The notes below the pieces were generated by a model. The model did not search any database. It worked only from the letters and a program-made list of their open reading frames with translations, and was not told where the DNA came from. A program made the position numbers and the translations under genes. This document shows, in pieces, positions 10,274 through 21,357 of a stretch of DNA of 64,000 nucleotides; the first letter of the stretch is position 1, and the number at the start of each line of letters is the position of its first letter. Where the stretch lies: contig NC_090324.1 of assembly GCF_040869045.1 (NCBI RefSeq), positions 55,767,346 to 55,831,345 of the forward strand, read 5' to 3'. This DNA comes from Eurosta solidaginis (taxonomy: Eukaryota > Arthropoda > Insecta > Diptera > Tephritidae).

Positions 10274-11590
10274 CCTGATCCTCTTCGCTGGATGGGAGTA
10301 GCACGAGTTTAGTGAGGGGTCTTGTGACCTTTTCCTTTGCCGTCATGAGATCCACTACTCATACTCGTTCATCCGATCCCGGATGGAGGTTGATAACCCT
10401 CCCGGGCCTCCACTCATTGGGTTGCAGGTTGTCTTCTTTTATAACAACTAATTCGTCAAGCTTCATGTTTGCTTTAGGTTGGCGCCATTTATTCCTTTTT
10501 TGAAGTTCGGCGAGGTATTCCGTCTTCCATCGTCGACAAAAGGTGTAGTGTAGGGCCTTTAATCGCTGCCATCGATTGATAATTGATGCGGGGGTTTCGT
10601 CCGCGTCTGGCTCCGGGGGTGCTAATAGGTGTCCCCTATTAAAAAGTTCCCCGGGGTTAATGATTCTAGGTCGGACGGTTGATTTGAAGAGGGTGTTAGG
10701 GGGCGGGAGTTGAGGCAGGATTCTATCCTGCAAAGCAGGGTAGAGAATTCCTTAAAGGTGTATTTAAGGTTGGATGCTACCCTTTTGAAATGAAATTTAA
10801 AACTTTTCACTCCCGCTTCCCACAATCCCCCCATTTGAGTAGCAGGCGCAGGAATAAAATGCCAGTTCAGATTTTGGTATGTATAGGTTGTTACTACCTC
10901 GGCGCATGAGTCAGCCATGAAGGTTTTGAACTCCGCCCTGAGGGCCCTTGATGCCCCGACAATATTGGTTCCGTTGTCCGAATACACATCCTTCGGGCAG
11001 CCTCGTCGCGCGACGAATCTGGCAAAAGCCGCCAAGAATGACCGGGTGCTCAAATCTGTAGTCGCTTCCTAGTGGATGTTCTTAGTGGAGAAACACACAA
11101 AGAGGCAGACATATATATCCCTTGGACACGCGACAGCCCTCGCCCTTGATAATTCTTTATCTCAAAGGGTCCGGCAAAATCTACCCCCTCAATTGTGTTT
11201 GCGCCTGTTTCCTATGCACTGCGCATTCCTTGCACTTGTGAATTTCTGATCTTATCATATTTTTTACGCGATGTATCCAGTACTGTGTTCGGATCAGGCG
11301 CAGGATAAGATGATTCCCCCCCCCCCCCCCCCACCCCCATGTAACGAGATTTTATGGACAATCGTGTGATGAGACGAAACAGTCCACTATGATAGGGCAG
11401 AATTAAGGGGTGGAGTTCGTTATACGAGAGGTCCTTGGACGCCGTGAGCCGCCCCCGACTCTGATTGTCTCGTCCTCATCGAGAAATGGGTGCAAGGATT
11501 GTAAATCGCTCTTTGGCTTGATTGACCCTTTTTCTTTGAGTGTTCTGTACTCCTCCGCATAATGGTTTCGTTGAGCATTGACGACCAGTC
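10274..11590 (-). pseudogene. BEL integrase, broken
   Basis: Integrase inserts the retroelement cDNA into the host genome. In minus-strand order: the region around the zinc domain (11590-11060, frameshifted), the core with SDNGTN (second catalytic Asp) at about 10975, WEAGVKSFKFHFKRV with the catalytic Glu at about 10810, ESCLNSRPLTP, LTPGNFLIG, and the C-terminal WRPGRVINLHPGSDERV near 10380. The first catalytic Asp (VDFAGPF in relatives) lies in a damaged stretch near 11140. Several frames and a 17-C expansion at 11316-11332 disrupt it. Confidence 0.82.
11316..11338. repeat. 17-C homopolymer run inside integrase
   Basis: Seventeen C, one A, five C. In the + strand relative the same site (20138-20142) is simply GGGGG before AATCAG, so the run expanded in this copy and shifts the frame. 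Confidence 0.9.
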
Positions 11591-11597
11591 GACACTT

Positions 11598-12068
11598 CGG
11601 CCCTTTACATCAATATCGCCAACTGCCGTGATCAAAATCGAGACGCGAGGGCGGTTGCACCTGATACGCGCACTCATCGACGCGTGCGCCACAACTCCGA
11701 TAATTTCACGCGACCTGGCTCGACAGTTACACCTCTACGAGGAAAACTACGGACAACAACGAGGGTGCCTTTTGCGAATAAGGGGTAAACATGGGCAGAA
11801 CCGTAGGTTCACGATTCACGCTCCGATCGTTCCCAACTACGCCCGTGTGAGTCCAAGCGCGAATGTTGACCCCTCGGTCGCGACACCGTATACCCATATT
11901 CAGCTCGCCGATCCAACATTTTTTGTGTCAAGTCCGGTTCGACTCGTGTTGGGAGCCGATATATATCCGGAGCTGATACTGCCGGGGACATTGCCATCTA
12001 CGTTTGGCACTTTTTTAGCGCAGAGCAGTATATTTGGATGGCTCTTGTCTGGGGCATGCCGCTCCTAA
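11598..12068 (+). pseudogene. BEL 3'-ORF protease-like domain (D-A-C), truncated
   Basis: One open frame with PTAVIKIETRGRLHLIRALID, the entrance to a retropepsin-like fold, but the catalytic triplet reads D-A-C where active proteases have D-S/T-G. It continues through SRDLARQLHL, VRLVLGADIYPE and SSIFGWLLSG, the usual end of the BEL protease region, and stops at 12066-12068. The same D-A-C appears in the copy at 25.9-26.4 kb, so it is a family trait rather than a random hit. After the stop comes non-coding sequence, a purine tract and an LTR, not RT. The 5' end is cut at 11598. Confidence 0.7.
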
Positions 12069-12348
12069 ATCTTCCTCAACCCTCGAAATAACTTTACGTG
12101 CCATTCGTGTGAGAAGAGGGCAAAAAATTGAACTCAACCACGTACTATTTCCTAATGTTTATTCTTTCTTTACTACAGCTCCACGATTCACGGATGGAAC
12201 CGAAATACCAATTACTGTGTCAAGCAAAAAACCGCCATGCTGATGGCCTAATTGGGACACTCATGAATTTTGTTCATTTATATATTAGTTACTATTAAGT
12301 TGATCCTGGAAGATGGCCGCAGGAATCTACCTGCAAAGGGGGCCGGCA
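12069..12348 (+). other. 3' non-coding region and polypurine tract
   Basis: Shared with 26400-26724. It ends in CAAAGGGGGCCGGCA at 12334-12348, directly before TGTTTAGG of the LTR. That is the position and composition of the plus-strand primer of an LTR element. Confidence 0.65.
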
Positions 12349-12870
12349 TGTTTAGGCCATCAAGCTAAACCCAAGAATGAGCACGGCCAATAGTGACCCA
12401 GCTTAATATAACCTATCTGTGTTTGCGTCTATCTACCTTCGCGCACTAACACCAACGGCTACATATGTCCGTGCAGGCGTATGTGTATGTGTTGGTACGC
12501 GACTTTCCAATTCAACTTACTTTCGTTCAATCACCCCTCAAAACCGCTTTTCGACGGAATTGAGGGGTGAACGCGTTTTATAACAAAAAAAACTCTTTCA
12601 CTTCTTTTTTGGAAACCTCCGTGACAACTGCAGCCATCAGCCCTGTTATAGGTAAGATTTTCTTTTCATTTGTATAACTTAACCTGAATATAGTTAGTTA
12701 AATTGTGAATTAGCTTTTGAATTACACATTGTGAGTTAACTTTAAAGTGCAAATTATTAAATTGTTAAATTCTTGAATTTAATCTGCTGTGTGTTATTTT
12801 CCGTTTTCTTTCTCTTTTTTCAACGGGCGCAAAAAACCCCTTGGGAACTTACTACAGAGATATCGAAGCC
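12349..12870 (+). repeat. BEL 3' LTR, copy A
   Basis: Starts TGTTTAGGCC and ends about TATCGAAGCC. The end is set by where similarity to the LTR at 26725-27217 stops: beyond it one copy runs into a LINE and the other into another BEL. Roughly 85-90 % alike by eye, with several short indels. It contains a stem (CACCCCTCAA at 12532-12541, TTGAGGGGTG at 12560-12569) kept in both copies. Confidence 0.75.
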
Positions 12871-12882
12871 AGGTAGTGGAGG

Positions 12883-13512
12883 CGTGTGATATCCTCTCAC
12901 GACCAAGGGCGCGAGCCTGGGTTCCACTGACGCCAACGGACCCCGCTGATATCCTGGAACTTCTCCAGGAGTACAACCCGGGTCTACCGACCCAAAACTG
13001 GAAGGTGGTTAACGTTGAGAAGACTGAACGGGCCACGATGCAGATAGTCCTGCTGCTCGACAGCGCAAGCGTCGAAGCGTTGAAAAGGCAGGATTTCAGG
13101 GTAAGCTACGGCTTCAAAAATATAAGCCTTAATGTTTATAAGGCTGATGTCGAAGCCTTGGTAAACCTTGCATCACGTGCGGAGGTAGATTGGGCGTTAC
13201 AGACCTTCAAGCCCTACAAATCGCCGGGGCCGGATGGAATCTTTCCGGCTCAGCTCCAGTATACTGCCGAACTTATAAGGCCCTGGATTAAAGGGATGTT
13301 TATAGGTTGTCTTAGGCTAAATTACGTACCAGTATCGTGGAGGGAAGTCAACGTGGTATTTATTCCAAAGGCAGGGAAACCCTCCAACTCTAAACCAAAT
13401 GATTATAGGCCTATAAGCCTATCTTCTTTTCTGCTTAAAGCACTTGAAAGACTTCTAGAGGATCACATCAGGAGGAGGGCATGTCAACTGACACTGCCTT
13501 GCACTCACTGGT
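12883..13512 (+). pseudogene. DUF4780-like ORF1 end fused in frame to RT fingers
   Basis: The frame first encodes SRPRARAWVPLTPTDPADIL, LLQEYNPGLPTQNWKVVNVE and VLLLDSASVEALK, the signature of the DUF4780 domain found in the first ORF of many insect LINEs (RNA binding in the RNP). From about 13155 it passes without a stop into RT sequence: SRAEVDWALQTFKPYKSPGPDG, KAGKPSNSKPNDYRPISLSS and LLKALERLLEDHI. The whole endonuclease between the two is gone. Just after, a small deletion with frameshift (about 13475) breaks the RT before FLDI. The ATG at 12789 belongs to the LTR and is not the start. Confidence 0.7.
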
Positions 13513-15463
13513 AACCGCTATCGAAAGGTCGCTATACCTCAAGGAATACACATTGGTGGCATTCCTAGATATAGCGGGTGCTTTCAACAACGTTCTCCCT
13601 GAGTCCATCACCTCGGCGCTGACCGATCTGGGGGTGGACGCGTGCCTGGTGGAGTTTATATACAATCTGCTTACGCGTAGGCAGATTAAAACTGAGCTAG
13701 GTGGATGTGTGATCCGCAGACCGGTCGGCAGGGGGACTCCGCAGGGAGGTGTTCTCTCTCCGCTACTTTGGGTGGTTACCGTCAACCAACTACTCCGCCT
13801 CATGGAATCGGAAGGTCACCAAGTGATCGCGTATGCAGATGACATCTGCGTCACCATGCGGGGGAAATTTCCGCAAACTCTTTGCAACCTAATGGAAGGG
13901 GCACTATCCAAATTCTCGCACTGGGCCACAGCCACAGGCTTGGAAGTGAACCCGGACAAAACCGAGCTTGTCCTCTTCACGAGGAGGTATAAGGTGCCAA
14001 ATCTAACACCGCCAAGAGTTGGGGGTACGGTTTCAGCGTTTAGCGATCGAGTCAAGTATTTGGGTATAATTCTGGATAGGAAGCTATTGTGGAATGACCA
14101 TATAGTGGAGCGATGCAAAAAGGCAGCAGCAGCGCTGTTCACCTGCAAGAGGGCAATTATCACCTCCTGGGGATTCTCCCCCAAGGTGACATACTGGATT
14201 TATACAGCCATTGTGAGCCTGATTCTTCTTTATGGTGCCTTGGTCTGGTGGCCTGCACTAGCTAAAACTACCTATCTTAAGACGCTTCAAAAGGTGCGAC
14301 GGAGTTCGGAACTCTGCATCACCGGGGCTCTCGACTCCACTCCATCTGAAGGACTTAACACAATGCTATACCTTCCACCTCTTGACCTGCTGGCGAAGGA
14401 AATAGCGGTCATCGCCGCTCTACGCATAAGGGAAACAGGTCTCTGGTCAAACGGATCTGGTGGACACGCGACAATCCTGGGCATGAGTGCCCCAGTCCCA
14501 ATACCGGCGCGCACTGACTACTGCACGCCAAATAACGTCTTCGTTAAAAATTACAATATATATACACCATCGCGACAGGACTGGAATACCAGACAACATA
14601 CGGTACCGGGTGCCATCAACATATTCACGGATGGTTCTAAGCTTGACGGGAAGGAGGGAGCAGGCGTTTTTTCGCCGGATCTGGGTCTAGAGGTCTCTTT
14701 TCGCCTACCGGATCACTGTAGTGTTTACCAAGCGGAAATGCTGGCAATACGCAGGGCTGTGAACTATCTCGGGTCTATGCCTAAGGATGGTAAACGGGTG
14801 TTTATTTTCTCAGACAGCCTGGCCGCATTAAAGGCCCTGGACTCATTCGTCGACAACGCAAGGTCGGTCACTGAATGCCGCAGATCTCGTAACGAGATGG
14901 CTCAGCACTTCAGTATCAGCCTTATATGGGTACATGGGCACAGTGATATAGAAGGCAATTGCAGAGCAGACGAGCTGGCCAGAAGGGGCACCACCGACCA
15001 TATCCTTCCGGGAAATGATTCGGTAGGCATACCCATGGCCACTTTCAGGCTTCGTGTGAGCACAAGCACTTTAAGAATCGCAAATGGACTATGGTCAGTC
15101 ATATCTTCGTGTGAGACATCCAGGCAAACCTGGCCCTCATATGACAAGGGGCGCACAGAAGCGCTTCTGACTCTAAACAAATCAGCTCTATCGTCCCTGA
15201 TAAGGGTTCTAACAGGGCATTGCTTAATAGGCACGCACGGTGATAGAATGTGGGTAGCGACCTTCGATTTTTGTCGCAGCTGCAGATGTACAGAAGAGGA
15301 AGAGATCGTCCAGCACCTTCTCTCTCACTGTCCAGGGCTTAGTAGGCATAGGATGGCTATCCTCGGTAAACCTTTTCTACATGACCTAACTGAGGTCTCT
15401 TGCTATGAAGTAAAGGCTCTGGCAAAATTTATAATTTCCACGAGGTGGTTTGACCCGCTTTAG
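13481..15463 (+). CDS. LINE RT palm-thumb, RNase H and Cys/His tail (660 codons, intact frame)
   Basis: The largest open LINE frame in the window. Residues 1-100: palm motif A FLDIAGAFNN and motif B RGTPQGGVLSPLL. About 120: catalytic IAYADDICV. About 195: KYLGIILDRKL. RNase H spans about 385-510, with all acidic positions present: FTDGSK, QAEMLAI, FSDSLAALK and the end VHGHSDIEGNCRADELA. The tail has C-x2-C-x-C and H-x3-H-C (CRSCRC...LLSHC) near residue 620. The frame lacks RT fingers and endonuclease (lost upstream), so it cannot act alone. The ATG at 13481 is internal, not the original start. Confidence 0.85.
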   Translation: MSTDTALHSLVTAIERSLYLKEYTLVAFLDIAGAFNNVLPESITSALTDLGVDACLVEFIYNLLTRRQIKTELGGCVIRRPVGRGTPQGGVLSPLLWVVTVNQLLRLMESEGHQVIAYADDICVTMRGKFPQTLCNLMEGALSKFSHWATATGLEVNPDKTELVLFTRRYKVPNLTPPRVGGTVSAFSDRVKYLGIILDRKLLWNDHIVERCKKAAAALFTCKRAIITSWGFSPKVTYWIYTAIVSLILLYGALVWWPALAKTTYLKTLQKVRRSSELCITGALDSTPSEGLNTMLYLPPLDLLAKEIAVIAALRIRETGLWSNGSGGHATILGMSAPVPIPARTDYCTPNNVFVKNYNIYTPSRQDWNTRQHTVPGAINIFTDGSKLDGKEGAGVFSPDLGLEVSFRLPDHCSVYQAEMLAIRRAVNYLGSMPKDGKRVFIFSDSLAALKALDSFVDNARSVTECRRSRNEMAQHFSISLIWVHGHSDIEGNCRADELARRGTTDHILPGNDSVGIPMATFRLRVSTSTLRIANGLWSVISSCETSRQTWPSYDKGRTEALLTLNKSALSSLIRVLTGHCLIGTHGDRMWVATFDFCRSCRCTEEEEIVQHLLSHCPGLSRHRMAILGKPFLHDLTEVSCYEVKALAKFIISTRWFDPL

Positions 15464-15585
15464 GCAGGGTAGGGGTCCTCTTTTGAGACCGTACAGGGTA
15501 TTACAATGGGCCCATTGGTGGCCTAAGTAGTGAGCTGTTACCATAGTGTTCAGCTCAGCCCTTGCAACCTAACCTAACCTTGCTG

Positions 15586-16083
15586 TAACGCATATTTTCG
15601 AGGAATATCGCAGCCAGCTGCACAAATTCAACATAACCCCACTTTTTCACTGTTGTGTGGAAATTTCTGTGCAACAACACTTTAACGCACTTTATCGCAA
15701 GTCACTGCCAATATTTTAGAACCATTGAACACTTAAGTGTAATCCATTTAACCAATTATTTAGGTTCTGACATAAATCAGCGTTACTACCATTAAACCAA
15801 AGTCACTTAACCTTATTTTCTAATATACACAACACTAACACTGCGGTGAGTTGGGTGACAAGAGTGTTCGCATAAAAGCACAATTAGCTGAAAAAATTAA
15901 AGACAAATATACACAGAGAAAAATTTGCGTGTTTTACCCTTTGGTGGCAGTCCATTATATTGCGGATAGACCCACTAGCAACATCGTCCTATCTTAATCT
16001 GAACGTCTCTTCGTGAGCTACTGCTATTAAAAAGTTAGATCCATTTTACCCTTAAGCGCAGTGCTCCTGTCACGTCGAAAGCG
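15586..16083 (+). other. BEL leader region
   Basis: About 500 bases without ORF in front of gag, AT-rich with a few polypyrimidine stretches. By position it is the 5' untranslated leader; no clear primer binding site is visible. Confidence 0.5.
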
Positions 16084-17499
16084 ATGGAAAATTACATCAG
16101 GGTGGCTGATGAAGTCATAGAGTTTGAAGCTGACTTCAACAACACATCCGACTCCGAGCATACCAAATATACTATAGCTATCAAGCAAGAAGAGTTAAAG
16201 GCTAAGTGGAAAAAAGCAAAAACAGCCCATGATGAAATATTAGCTGGGGACACTCTAGAGGGGAAAAATATATCAGCTGTTAAGATAAAGCACAAAAGTG
16301 CTTACGCAGTCTACTTGCGTTGCATGTCAAACATATCAACGCAACAGGCCACATTCCACAAACCCGACCCTAAGCCCGAAGAACAGCATGAAAGGGATAC
16401 AAATATCAGCCAACCCCCGTGGGACACTGATGTGTTCAAAGGAGATTACATATCCTGGCCTACTTTCAGAGACCTCTTTACAACCATATATATTTTAAAT
16501 AAGCGACTCACCCCGGTAGAAAAATTGTACAACTTGATACAAAAGACCCAGGGTAAGGCTAAAGAGATAGTGCAAAAGTGCCCGCTCAGAAACTAAGGGT
16601 TCGGTAAAGCGTGGCAAAATCTGGTAGACAGATACAAAAAAAAACGCATACTAGTGAACACTCAGCTGAAAACTTTGTTCAGCTTAGATACGGTCCAAAA
16701 GGAATGTGGTACTTCAATTAAAAAGTTGCAGCGAGACATCAACAACCGTATCGCATCCTTAAAGGCACATAAAATCGATGTGTCAAATTGGGATGCGATT
16801 ATAACTTATTTGTTTTCAACGAAATTACCAAAAAGCACACTAGCCTTATGGGAGCAAACGGTTCAAAATAAAAGCGAAATATTCAAGTGGGAAGACATGG
16901 TTAAACTCTTACAGAACCGTTTCCAGACATTTGAGACAGTCTCTGGTATAACTGAGGATAGCTTGGAAACCAAGAATCCGAAAACCCATAATGGTAGACA
17001 ATCTATTGAAAACTCTCACAGAAAGCTTGGTGCTTTTCAGACGAGTGTAACCAAAGGTGCGTGCAAGATGTGTAAATCCACTGAGCACAAACTACAACAT
17101 TGCCAACGGTTCCGCACATTGGCGGTTTCCGATAGAATCACCTTCATTAAAAACAAAAAAGGGTGTATTAACTGCCTATCCTCAGGACATACTGTGTCTA
17201 GGTGTTCAAGCTCCTACAATTGCGCCACCTGCCAGCAAAGACACAATACGCTCCTAAATATTCAGGCAACGAACACCAACCAAAACGCAAACAACAATAA
17301 TAACCACCCTCGCCCATCAGCCCAAGCGCAACAGAGACCTACCTATTCCAATAACCAAAGCACTGGAAATAACAAAAGCAATGGAACTAACCACTTCAAG
17401 GCATGCTTTACAAACACAAGTAAAGGGGTTTTACTAGGTACGGCCCGCATCAATATATTCTACAACAACACCAACTTCTCCGACTTAAACGTCGCATAA
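16084..17499 (+). pseudogene. BEL gag with zinc knuckles, one in-frame stop
   Basis: Gag forms the virus-like particle. From ATG 16084: helical N-terminal region, then DTDVFKGDYISWPTFRDLF, LTPVEKLYNLIQKTQGKAK, the BEL capsid signature. An in-frame TAA at 16594-16596 interrupts it; the same frame continues with AWQNLVDRYKKKRILV and NWDAIITYLFSTKLP. The nucleocapsid part has CKMCKSTEHKLQHC, CINCLSSGHTVSRC and CATCQQRHNTLLN, three Cys/His clusters at about 17070, 17165 and 17222. An Asn-rich stretch follows. The frame ends at 17499 where the protease active site should follow. Confidence 0.85.
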
Positions 17500-19178
17500 A
17501 CTTGCCATCTCAGCGGATGTCTGCGCACGTGTCAGGTATCACCAATGAAGTGTCAGCACAAGTAAAGGAGGCGTGTCATATACAATTGCGGTCTCAAATT
17601 GATCTGACAATAAATATCGCCACCACCGCACTTGTGCTGCCGCAACTAACTGGCAATCTACCAACATGCAAGGTGGATGCCATGGCCATGCAGGCCTTAC
17701 CGAACTTAGTATTAGCTGACAAATGTTTTTTGTCAATGAGCAAGTCGACTTGCTATTAGGAGGCGACATTTATGAACAGGTGATGTTAGGGGGAATAAAG
17801 AAAGACGTGTTAGCAACACTGCTAGCCAAGGGACGGTGGTCGGCTGGATATTGAGCGGCCAAACCGAAACAATCTCACCCAGCGAGAAATATGTGTCCTT
17901 TGTCAGTGAAGTGCAATTGGACAGAGAGCTACGATCATTTTGGGAAACAGAGGAAGTCCCCAAGGACAAGGCGTACAATCATGATGACAGGTATTATGAA
18001 GAATTGTGTAAGAACACAACGATTCGAAATGATGAGGGTAAATATATTGTATCCTTGCCTTTTAAACAGGAATTTCCAAAATATAAACAATTAGGTCCCT
18101 CATTTAAAAATTGCGTGTTCACAATTTTTCCGAATGGAAACGCGTTTAGCTAAAGACCCACCATTACAGTCAGAATACAATAGGATCTTAGCAGAGTATG
18201 AAACCTTGGGGCACATGTCCCGGGTACCAACACACATCCCTGCTGAAGACTATGATGCCTATCTTTTACCACATCATGCCGCCAAAAAGGAAGAAAGCAC
18301 AACAACCAAAGTAAGAGTGGTGTTCAATGCATCATCATCAACTGCAAACGGAGTCAGCCTCAACGATATCGTCCATCCGGGGCCAGTTCTATAGAATGAT
18401 TTAACCATTCTCATATTAAGGTGGCGTTTCTTCAAATATGTCTTTAACAGCGACATAGAAAAAATATACAGACATATTCTGTTGCACGCTGATCACACTA
18501 AGTATCAACGTATTGTATTCCGAACAGAAAGTACGCAGCCCATACAACTATATGAGTTGAAAACGGTCACCTTGGGAGTTATCTATGCCCCGTACCTTGC
18601 AATATGAACACTGCTCCAGTTAGCGGACGATGTGGAGGACAGCCACCCTATAGCATCAGATATACTACGAAATGCAATGTACGTTGACGACGTGCTGGCA
18701 GGAGGCCACACTATTACCGACACCATTAAAGCAAGAGATCAAATAACTACAGCTCTGAGGACAGCAGGATTCTCGCTGAGGAAATGGACCGCCAACTCGA
18801 ACAAACTACTTAAAGGCCTACCAAAGGCTCACCTCCTAAATGAAGATTTCCTAGACTTCGAGGCTACCAGTATGGTTAAAGCACTTGGCATTAGGTCGAA
18901 CGCCCACTCAGATACCTTTTACTTCAAAACGAAACCCATAGAGGAACAGTCTAGCTTTACAAGACGGAAAATTCTGTCGGCCATAGCAAAATTATTTGAC
19001 CCCTTAGGGTGGCTGGCACCATTCGTGGTTACCGCCAAAATGTTGATGCAAGGCATCTGGTTAGAGGGAACAGTATGGGAAGAAACCGGTGGATCGGTGG
19101 CAAAGTTTCATCGAAAGTTACCAGCACATAGACAAAATTCAGATCCCACGCTGAGTACACTTCTCACCAACAGCCACA
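17500..19178 (+). pseudogene. BEL protease remnant and reverse transcriptase, broken
   Basis: The catalytic D-S-G segment is missing: sequence jumps from FSD-LK to RRINLPSQRM across a deletion at about 17485-17500. The C-terminal half of the protease follows (NEQVDLLLGGDIYEQV), then [49 protein letters not shown], and the catalytic box NAMYVDDVLAGG at about 18680. In-frame stops are TAG 18392-18394 and a TGA at about 18605; frameshifts lie near 17726, 17830, 18130 and 19178. Both catalytic aspartates of YVDD survive. Confidence 0.82.
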
Positions 19179-21229
19179 GTGGAGATCCACGGATTCTGTG
19201 ACGCGTCAGAAAAAGCATACGCAGCCTCCGCTTACCTGCGCGTCAATATTAATGAACAAATATTTGTAAGCCTGCTATTAGCCAAATCAAAAGTCGCGCC
19301 CCTAAAAACTATCTCCTTACCAAGACTAGAATTTTGTGGAGCAGTTCTCTTTGCAGAAACCCTAGAATCTACCAACAAGAACCTTAATTTAGGCAAACAT
19401 AAAACCTTATTATGGACTGACTCAACTATCTTCTTAGCGTGGTTACGGAAACCTCCGTGTTCATGGTCAACCTTCGTGGCCCACCCTGTGACAAAGATAA
19501 TAGACCAAGTTGGGAACACGGACTGGCGTTACGAGGACTCAGCGTCAAACCCTGCAAACTTAGCCAGTAGAGGGCTATTAGCGCAAGAGCTAGTAAACAA
19601 TTCCTTGTGGTCGGAATGCCCATCTTGGCTGCAGCAAGATGGCAAAGAATGGCTCAACCGGGAAATAAACTACACCACAACCATGGAAGAAAAAAGGTTA
19701 CAAGTGCACATAACTTCGGTTAACCGTAAAGACGAAGATATTGTAGACAGGTTTTCCGACCTTTGCCGGGCTTTAAGAGTTGTGTCCTACGTTCTACGGT
19801 TCTACAAAGAACTCATCTCAAAACATCCTTCAATGAAACATCACTGACGATTTCGCCCATTGAGATCAAAGCAACGATGTGTCGACTGATCGTCAATGCT
19901 CAACGAAACCATTATGCGGAGGAGTACAGAACACTCAAAGAAATGGGTCAATCAAGTCAAAGGGCGATTTACAATTCTTGCACCCAATTCTCGATGAGGA
20001 CGAGACAATCAGAGTCGGAGGGCGGCTCGCGGCGTCCAAGGACCTCTCGTATAACGAACGCCACCCCATAGTTCTGTCCTATCATAGTGGACTGTCTCGT
20101 CTCATCACACGATTAGTCCATAAAATCTCGTTACATGGGGGAATCAGCTTATGCTGCGCCTGATCCGAACACAGTACTGGATACCCCGCGTGAAAAACAT
20201 GATAAGATCAGAAATTCACAAGTGCATAGGAAACAGGCACAAACACAATTAATTGGCATTCTACCGACTAAGCGAAACACCTATACCCGGGCATTCACTA
20301 ACACCGAGGTAGATTTTGCTGGCCCCTTTGAGATAAATAATTATCAAGGGCGAGGCTGTCGCGTGTCCAAGGGATATGTCTGCCTATTTGTGTGTTTCTC
20401 CTCTAAGGCATCCACTTGGAAGCGACTACCGACTGAGCACCCTGTCATTCTTGGCGACTTTTGCCAGATTCATCGCGCGATGAGGCTGCCCGAAGAATGT
20501 GTATTCCGACAACGGAACCAATTTTGTAAGGGCATAAAGAGCCCTCTGGGCGGAGTTCAAAACTTTCATTGCTGACTCACGCGCCGAGGTAGTATCAACC
20601 TGTACATACCAAAATCTAGATTGGAATTTTATTCCTGCGTCTGCTCCTCACATGGGGGGATGTGGGAAGCGGGAGTGAAAATTTTTAAATTTCACTTCAA
20701 AAGGGTAGCATCCAACCTTAAATATACCTCTGAGGAATTCTCTATCCTGCTTTGCAGGATAGAATCATGTCTCACCTCCCGCCCCTTAACGCCCGCTTCA
20801 AATCAACCGTCCGACCTAGAACCATTAACCCCGGAGCACTTTTTAATAGGGGGACACCTATTAGCACCCCCGAAGCCAGACGCGGACGAAAACTCCGCAT
20901 CGATTATCAATCGATGGCAGCGATTAAAGGCCCTACACCACACCTTTTGTCGATGATGGAAGACGGAATACCTCGTAGAACTTCAAAACAGGAATAAATG
21001 GCGCCAATCTAAAGCAAACATGAAGCTTGACGATCTAGTCGTCATAAAGGAAGACAACCTGCAACCCGATGAGTGGAGGCTCGGGAGGGTTATCAACCTC
21101 TATCCGGGATCGGATAGACGAGTACGAGTAGTGGATCTCATGACGGCAAAGGGTAACGTCACAGGACCCCTCATTAAACTCGTGCTACTCCCATCCAGCG
21201 AAGAGGATCAGGGATCTAGAGAGCCGTAA
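19179..21229 (+). pseudogene. BEL RNase H and integrase, broken
   Basis: RNase [49 protein letters not shown], then NPANLASRG. After 19847 the integrase passes through three frames: HYAEEYRTLKE, LDEDETIRVGGRL, YNERHPIVL, TEVDFAGPFEI (first catalytic Asp), GGMWEAGVKIFKFHFKRV (with the catalytic Glu), ESCLTSRPLTPASNQPSD, LTPEHFLIGGHLL, and WRLGRVINLYPGSDRRVRVVD at the C-terminus, stopping at 21229. The DNGTN box is damaged (reads RQRNQF). Its inverted relative is at 10274-11590. Confidence 0.82.
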
Positions 21230-21357
21230 CCGACCCCACGACCCAGGCCCGAAACATACAACCTACGACCCCCCTCCTCTCCCTTTCAAAGATATATCTG
21301 TCTGTTGTACTGCATGCTAGTTATAAACTGGCATGCAGATAAAAGATACTTTATATC
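21230..21357 (+). other. BEL 3' flank with small inverted repeat
   Basis: Shared with the inverted copy to 21357. It contains CTGCATGC ... GCATGCAG (8-bp arms) around 21310-21340. No ORF or LTR start can be fixed. Confidence 0.45.

Larger units (their letters stand above)
10141..11597 (-). mobile_element. BEL/Pao element, integrase end, inverted copy
   Basis: The minus strand of this block matches 19873-21357 nearly base for base: RNase H-integrase junction, integrase, C-terminal domain and 3' flank. Homology starts at TATAAAGTATCTTTT (10141) and ends at GTCGACAC (about 11597), where it abuts a + strand BEL protease-like fragment with the short shared sequence CACTT. Gag, RT and LTRs are missing. 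Confidence 0.85.
12871..15585 (+). mobile_element. LOA/I-group LINE, internally deleted
   Basis: Inserted directly behind the LTR. It contains the end of ORF1 fused to RT, a 660-codon RT-RNase H ORF, and a 3' tail ending in AACCTAACCTAACCT (about 15571-15585). The endonuclease is missing. A relative of the element at 1-1700 with the same tail type. It separates the LTR at its left from the BEL leader at its right. Confidence 0.8.
15586..21357 (+). mobile_element. BEL/Pao retrotransposon, decayed, LTRs not seen
   Basis: Leader, gag, protease remnant, RT, RNase H, integrase and a 3' flank in canonical BEL order. The right end of homology with the inverted copy is at 21357. The 5' side abuts the LINE tail. 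At least three in-frame stops and seven frame changes, plus loss of the protease active site, so it is not coding. No LTR pair can be drawn. Confidence 0.85.
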
